From: Sipunculus nudus
Taxonomy: Eukaryota; Annelida; Sipuncula; Golfingiida; Sipunculidae
Length of the DNA: 64,000 nt
Direction of reading: 5' to 3'
NCBI GenBank assembly: GCA_026874595.1
Contig: CM049308.1
Location: 54,258,624-54,322,623 of the forward strand
In this document: positions 58,432 to 64,000 of the stretch, piece by piece
Layout of the letters: each line of letters begins with the position of its first letter
How positions within the stretch are numbered: position 1 is the first letter of the stretch
Position numbers and translations under genes: made by a program
Notes under the pieces: model-generated
Told to the model about the DNA's origin: nothing
What the model saw: the letters and a program-made list of their open reading frames with translations, nothing else
Database searches by the model: none

Positions 58432-59261
58432 TGTTACAGATGTCTCTTTTATTGTATGCAGCAGTCCTACATGTGTATGTGCAGCGCTAGCATTGTCCGT
58501 TGCCATGGGAGACACGCGAGCCGGGCCGGCCCACGTGTGAACCCTGACATGTAGAAACACAGCGTTCTTTGTTCTAGATGTTTCCTGTAACGTGTGTATT
58601 ATTGGTTCTTTAGATTGTTCGGGAAATGGAAAGTTCTCGGCTTGAGGTGAAGGGTTATAAATAAGGGGCTGTGTTTTGAGCCGAGGGAGAGAAGAGAGAG
58701 AAATATTCCAGCGTACACGTAAGAGTGTTAGCCAGTTTGTGGACCTATCCGATAATTTCAACAGTTATAGATTTCCTTCTTATTTGTAACGGGTTTTATG
58801 TAGTCTTAAATTTGCCTTTGGGATCACTATCAGAAGTTCACTTTTGGATTTCAACAAATTGATTTTGTGATTGAACCCGACAGTTATTTTCTGAGAAGAT
58901 TTATGTGAACTATTATATGCTATATTATATGGATTATATGCTTTAAAGGACTTTTTGTCCCTGTGACAGAGGTGGTATCCAGGTACTGTACAATTTATTT
59001 ATTACTGTGAAACTGTATTGATTTGCTGTTGCACTGTTGTTGTTAAGCTGTGGAATTGTATTGATTTAGTGTATTGTAATGTTAGGGTTGTTTTAAGAAT
59101 AAATTATAATTATTTGTTAACAAAAAACCACTGACATCTTTACTTATCCCCCTAGACATTTCACGCTGCCTAGTGTTACAGAATCCGATTTTGTTTTATC
59201 TCTATAACCAAATTTATGCTCGTCACGACTACGTGATCTGTTGATATTAGGTTCCGTAACA
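58432..59261 (+). mobile_element. Solo LTR, family A, copy 4
   Basis: Starts TGTTACAGATGTCTCTTTTA and ends TATTAGGTTCCGTAACA. A perfect 4-bp target duplication ATAT lies at 58428-58431 and 59262-59265. TATA-like GGTTATAAATAAGG (58653-58666) and AATAAA (59098-59103) lie in promoter-to-polyadenylation order. No gag or pol is nearby. At 830 bp it is the longest of the four. Confidence 0.87.
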
Positions 59262-59267
59262 ATATAT

Positions 59268-59994
59268 TTGTAGAAATCCTTGCACGTTTTTTTTTTACAG
59301 TTGAAAATGAGGGGAAAGAACTACTCTTAATTGCGTCACATATCATTCGGTCAGTATTGAGGAATATTTGGTATTAATATTAAAAAAAAGGATTGGAATT
59401 TTTAACTCAAGATCATACATGGCAGATGACACTATTATTTGTGGTTTATGTGGTTTGTTGATAATTCTTTAACACTTCTAATTCTTTTGTTTGTCGATAA
59501 AAGAGTACTTATGTGCATTTTTTTGTTAATACAAAACAATAAAACTCTATCATCTTGTGATATCTAAGAACTGGTGACACACCAAGTTGTAGGATAAACA
59601 GTGAAGCAATCGCTTATACCACTTTTTCTCCTGTATATAACTTATTAAAAAAACTTGAAAGAAATTCTGAAGGATTGATTGTGCCATATGTTTGCATGTG
59701 GTTCGTGACTCCTAATTCATGCTTACAAAACATTATTTTATCCTTCTTGAACTATACTGCTGGTTAAATGCGCTCAAATTTCTGTTTCCTTGCAAATTAT
59801 GTAAGTATGGCCAAGAAGATTGGTAAAGAAATCCCTCTATTTGCACTTTGAAACGGCCGGAAGGAGATTAAAAAAGGACCAACAACGAAAAAAAGTGCGT
59901 GTGAAAGTTATCGGAACTAAAAGAAATAAAACCAGTTTATATTAAAGAATCATTCATTTGTTGCCTTTTAGTTTATATATCTTTTTTTATGATC
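59268..59994. other. Intergenic sequence, nothing recognised
   Basis: No coding or repeat signature that I can support. Confidence 0.5.
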
Positions 59995-59999
59995 TTATT

Positions 60000-60207
60000 C
60001 AGAAGCGGATACGGGAGGGGGGGGGGGGTCCAGGGGGTCTGGACCCCACCTTTTTCATCAGAAACAACTGTTTTAAGGGCTTCAGACAAAATTTTGCGGC
60101 TTGGACCCCCGCTTTTCAAGACCTGGGGACCTTTTTTTTAGGGTTTTCATTAGTCTTCCAGGGTTGGACCCCCCCCCCCCTTTTCCTAAATCCTGGATCC
60201 GCCCCTG
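60000..60207 (+). repeat. GCGGATCC-type short element, best copy
   Basis: CAGAAGCGGATACGGGAG at the left and TCCTGGATCCGCCCCTG at the right, with TTATT on both sides (59995-59999 and 60208-60212) as a possible 5-bp target duplication. Interior blocks GGTCCAGGGGGTCTGGACCC, TTTTGCGGCTTGGACCCCCG and GGGGACCTTTTTTTTAGGG match the other copies. G and C runs lie just inside each end. Confidence 0.72.
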
Positions 60208-60214
60208 TTATTAA

Positions 60215-62500
60215 TGCTTTTACCTGAGACGCTTCTAGGAACAGTTGACAGTTTGTAATTTAAATTAGCAGAAGAAAGGGTCTCTTATAACTCCCCTACC
60301 GAGCTTGTTTAATGGAATGTGAATTAAATCAACATTTTTATAACATGAATCAATATTATTATTATCTGATTTAGGTATCTCCCTTTTCAGTTAGCCTTAA
60401 CCTTTCATCTTGTATCCAAAGCGATTTTAATACCAACTTTCCAGCCTGTGAGGGTCTATAACTCTGAAAAGTGGCGGAAATTATTTTTCCTACTTTAAAA
60501 AAAAGGATCAGTACACATATCCATAATATAAACAGGTCACCTAGCAGCCATAGCTTAACAATTTAATACAAATCACTTTAAAAATCAAGAAAACGTTTGA
60601 TAATTTAAAATAGTAGTTATTGGTTAAAGCTAAACACAAAGATAAACTTTCTCTTCCCTTATGCTCTTGAGTAAGCGGAAATCTTACGCTTCTAAAGAAG
60701 CTACTGATTCAGGTAGTAGGCATATAGGAAAAGCACTGCAATAGAGCGTAATATCCGCTGGGTTGGCAGCTTTTTTTCATACAAAAAGGGCGGCCTGAAA
60801 TGTGTCCATATTATAGTTCTATTCTAAAGGCTTAATAACACTTTTATTTATAAATTTGAGATTTAAATCTGATAAACTAGGTCTAACAAAAGTAATATAT
60901 GCTGCTAAGATTTTGTTTTAAAGGAATACTCACACTAAAAACTTGCTGCACTGTTTGACACAATAAAAATATAACTCAACATGCTAACGTATATTTAAAT
61001 ATTACTATATTTATTGCTTTTCAAAACAATTTGAAGATTAAATGATGTAACGGTTTAACATTAGCAAGACATTTAACAAGAATTTGATTTGGAATGTGGT
61101 TTTAAAAACTAAAACCAGACAGCTAAGTTTATAATAGTTATGTATAAAATTAATCAAAATGTCTTTGCTGTCCTACCAATATCAATTTGAAGGTTTGAAA
61201 TAAGAAAATAGATTTCTGAAATCAATTTCAATGGATTCAGCACATCAAAATTAGGTAAGGTGGATGCTTTAGTTGCATTTTACATTATACATTTTCCAAA
61301 TATCATTTACCAAGTGTGAGACCTGAACATTAATCTTATATTTTGTTTAATTTTTATCGAGGCTAGTTTATAAAATTGCAGATTTCAGGCCATTAGAACA
61401 CTTTTCCAGAGGGGGTAATGTTTTGAAAAACATCTCTGTTAATTACTTTAACTGAAAATATCATCAAACTTAACAATGACGGCTGGTGCAGCAAACTCGT
61501 AATTAAGGGGACTTCTTGAAATTGGCCCCAGGACTATGTATAGACGGTATATATTACACCTTGATTAATTTATGTCCGCAGAGGTAGCGGCGAGTGTAAA
61601 ACACGTTGGACATTACGCTCATGTAACACCCAAACAGTCTTTGTATAAAGTCTGCCATCTTATACGATTTGTAATGTTTATGTTTATATTTCGACAGAAA
61701 AAATGAAGCTTTTACCAATCTACCTCTTATCGATGCATTAGATATTTCAATGGTTTGCCAAATATTTTTTTATAAAAAAAGTGAACTTTGGGATGGAAAG
61801 GGGCATATTTGGTTTGTGGAAGGTTTTAAAATAGATTTCGTTTTTGAAAAAAAAAAATCTGATCTGCATCAGCTTTTATTGTGTCATTAGATGTAAAAGA
61901 TAATGATAAAGAATTATTAATGATAATAAAATCAATTATATGTGAAATATATAAAACGCTCATGCCATATGAATTTAATACAATGGGAATACGTACCGCG
62001 ATACGTGTCGCAAAATTTCCCCTTAACCTGTGTTTGCATTCACCTGTTAAGCCCACATTCCCATGCTCATTCATGCATAAACGAAACTATATTTGTTGAT
62101 ATTCCTTGAAGTACTTTCTCGAACTGGAGCCTGAGAGAGATCCACATCAAAATTTGATCGATTCTTTCTTGACCCTCTCGCGAATTGCCCTGAACGTTTT
62201 ATGAGATTCAATTCATGGAACAGAGGATATGACATCATTGTCGTCGTACTAACCCATCGTTCAAAAAACCGAACTCTCCGGTAAGCCGAGGGAGGGCACA
62301 AGACGATCATGTAAGGATTATAGCAAGACGATCAGGCGTAGCAATTAAGAGCTTATTATTGCGACTCCAATGCAACACGCAATGTAGCAAGTACTGACAT
62401 GCACGTTCTAATCAGTCCGCTGACTTTTCTTCAACGCGCATTGTTTCCCATATTGTGTTGTCCCAATTACCCTTTGTGTCAGTAACCTTTAGTTCATTCA
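60215..62500. other. AT-rich intergenic sequence, nothing recognised
   Basis: More than 2 kb without a recognisable gene, RNA or element end. The frames at 61826-62310 are not protein-like. Confidence 0.5.
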
Positions 62501-62504
62501 CTTT

Positions 62505-62770
62505 ATTGCCTTCGCCAGGAGGCAATGCGTTTATTCCTGTTTGTGTGTTTGTGTGTTTGTCCACAGCATAACAACATACCTTTTCATGACATTTCGGGAA
62601 TGGGCCAAAGAAGAATCGATTAGATTTGGTGTGGGAATATGATCAGGATCTGGGATGGACTTCCAGTAATATTCATAAATGTGCAGTCACATATTAACAA
62701 TTAAACGTGGGAATATGGGCCGAAAATGTGAATGCAAAGACATTTTGCGGATCTTATGCTCCTCGGAACC
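62505..62770 (+). repeat. Dispersed repeat family F, fullest copy
   Basis: CCTTCGCCAGGAGGCAATGC GTTTATTCCTG, a GTGTTTGTGTGTTTGTCC run, CATGACATTTCGGGAATGGG CCAA, GGAATATGATCAGGATCTGG and GTGGGAATATGGGCCGAAAA. Other copies are near 20.1, 23.2, 28.1 and 30.4 kb. A retrotransposon 3' tail is one possible origin. Confidence 0.62.
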
Positions 62771-62879
62771 TATGGTATAGAATCAATACATGAACGAAAA
62801 CAGAGGTTCTCCCTGCGGGGAACCCGTCATTATGACTAGTAGGGTGACCATACTACTATTATTGAGCGTTTTTATATAT

Positions 62880-62880
62880 G

Positions 62881-62935
<55 letters not shown>
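62880..62935. repeat. (TA)n microsatellite
   Basis: Uninterrupted TA run. Confidence 0.97.
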
Positions 62936-62939
<4 letters not shown>

Positions 62940-62940
<1 letters not shown>

Positions 62941-63678
62941 TACTAGTTAGACTTGATTTCAAGTTCTGTTCAGACTGTTTAGTATTACCACCTAGTCTCC
63001 GGCGAGTCAGCCCTCAAGGATAAAGTCTTATATGCTGGTTGGCCTACTAAAATTTTAAAAGCGAAAGTCCATCAAGATTTTAGAGCTGATATACACACTA
63101 AGGCTATATTGTCAGGTACTCCTGAAAGAGACCAACATATAAAAAGGGTGATTGTATATGAACGGGCATTATCAAAGGATGTTACATAAATGGAGATACA
63201 ACTCCGGGAAGCTCCGCCAGCACTCACGTGTCAGCCATGCGCTAATTGTGATTAAGACGTGAAAGGTCCATTAACCCTATTGTGCGTCTATGTACCGCGG
63301 TGTCAGACACAGCCGCGGCACGGCCTATGATATAACGCGGCTGTCAGATACAGGAATACCATTGACCGGGAATATGAACGGTATATTGAGAGAGGTCTCA
63401 TGTTGAGGAATTAAGGAAAGATGCATTCACTCTTCATTAATATCTACAGTGATAAATGACGGACCACAGAAAAAAACCTAATTTTCTGGGAATAAAATCA
63501 TATCCATCTACACACTTCTAACCCAATACTACTAATTATTTGCTATTTGCAAATATAATTATTTGTTTTATAGTATTCCGTGGATACCAACATTTTGTCA
63601 CCCATGTTCGGATGAGTTTCATTTTCATTGTTAACTCTGAGTCATAGTTGTTCTCGTATTATCGCTCATATCTTCTTA
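62940..63678. other. Intergenic sequence, nothing recognised
   Basis: A small GC-rich patch near 63290-63345 has CCGCGG words but no coding or terminal-repeat signature. Confidence 0.45.
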
Positions 63679-64000
63679 AGGTCCCCATCACACTAGATGA
63701 AGACCTTACGGCGACCACGGCGACCTAGTAGATTGCCGTTGGTCGCCCTCAACATAGGAAAAACCCTCCAAGTATGACTGCAATGCCGCTCTCGCCCCGC
63801 TGACACGACGTGTGCTGGCGCCGAGAGCTTCGTCAGAGCGCAGACGCCAGCACACGTCGAATCGAACTGGACGCAGAGATAGCTCAGCTCTGACGTCATA
63901 AGCGCAGCGGCAGCACCGTGCAAGCATGTAAAGAGCTCACTTGGGTCACCGAGGTCTCGGTAGCGGCGGGTAAGTGTGCTGGGGCAGTGAAGCGTAACAG
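63679..64000. repeat. Start of a word-array element (GGCGACC / GGTCGCC), cut by the window end
   Basis: The possible left edge AGGTCCCCATCACACTAG is followed by ACGGCGACCACGGCGACC (63709-63726) and GGTCGCC (63741-63747). CGAGAG/CTCTCG and CGTCAGAGC words follow. CpG-rich against an AT-rich background. The right end is outside the window. Confidence 0.45.

Noticed and set aside
63693-63927. Two overlapping minus frames, Arg/Ala/Ser-rich
   Set aside because: They fall in the GGCGACC word array; the GC-rich composition explains the lack of stops.

Overview
This window reads as AT-rich animal nuclear DNA, most likely from a marine mollusc and probably a bivalve. That is an inference from three things: a very high load of small terminal-inverted-repeat elements and tRNA-derived SINEs, a decayed L2-clade retrotransposon, and an invertebrate opsin-like receptor exon with a consensus splice donor. 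There are no bacterial-style operons, and most open frames are noise or run through repeats.

Layout. 1-0.66 kb: remnant of an L2/CR1-type reverse transcriptase. 4.0-7.3 kb: fragments of a PIF/Harbinger transposase (+) and a broken two-exon Myb/MADF-like gene (-), possibly the two genes of one dead Harbinger element. 7.4-11.6 kb: two non-autonomous elements with TA target sites. 14.4-15.3 kb: two candidate exons of an unidentified minus-strand gene. 15.6-33.7 kb: SINEs, several inverted-repeat elements, and a solo LTR inserted inside a TTAA-flanked element. 34.4-37.0 kb: two more solo LTRs of that family facing opposite ways. 37.8-42.6 kb: a 58-bp satellite with higher-order structure and a detached inverted block. 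43.6 kb: a homeodomain-site cluster next to a TATA box. 47.9 kb: the first coding exon of an opsin-like GPCR, whose remaining exons I do not find. 48-64 kb: repeats, including a fourth solo LTR at 58.4 kb.

The most unusual structural theme is a set of at least seven blocks made of one short word and its reverse complement scattered many times. Each block uses a different word: TTGGTTAA, CGTACGA, TCAGATTACCCCC, TGTCGTGT, TCGGCGA, TCGTATC and GGCGACC. Several blocks are bounded by inverted repeats, and one has TA target-site copies. I read them as MITE-like elements with word-array interiors.

Only one clear functional coding segment is visible, the opsin-like exon at 47906-48227. Calls rest on translation and pattern recognition by eye; repeat-class names without a transposase are inferred from termini and target-site duplications.
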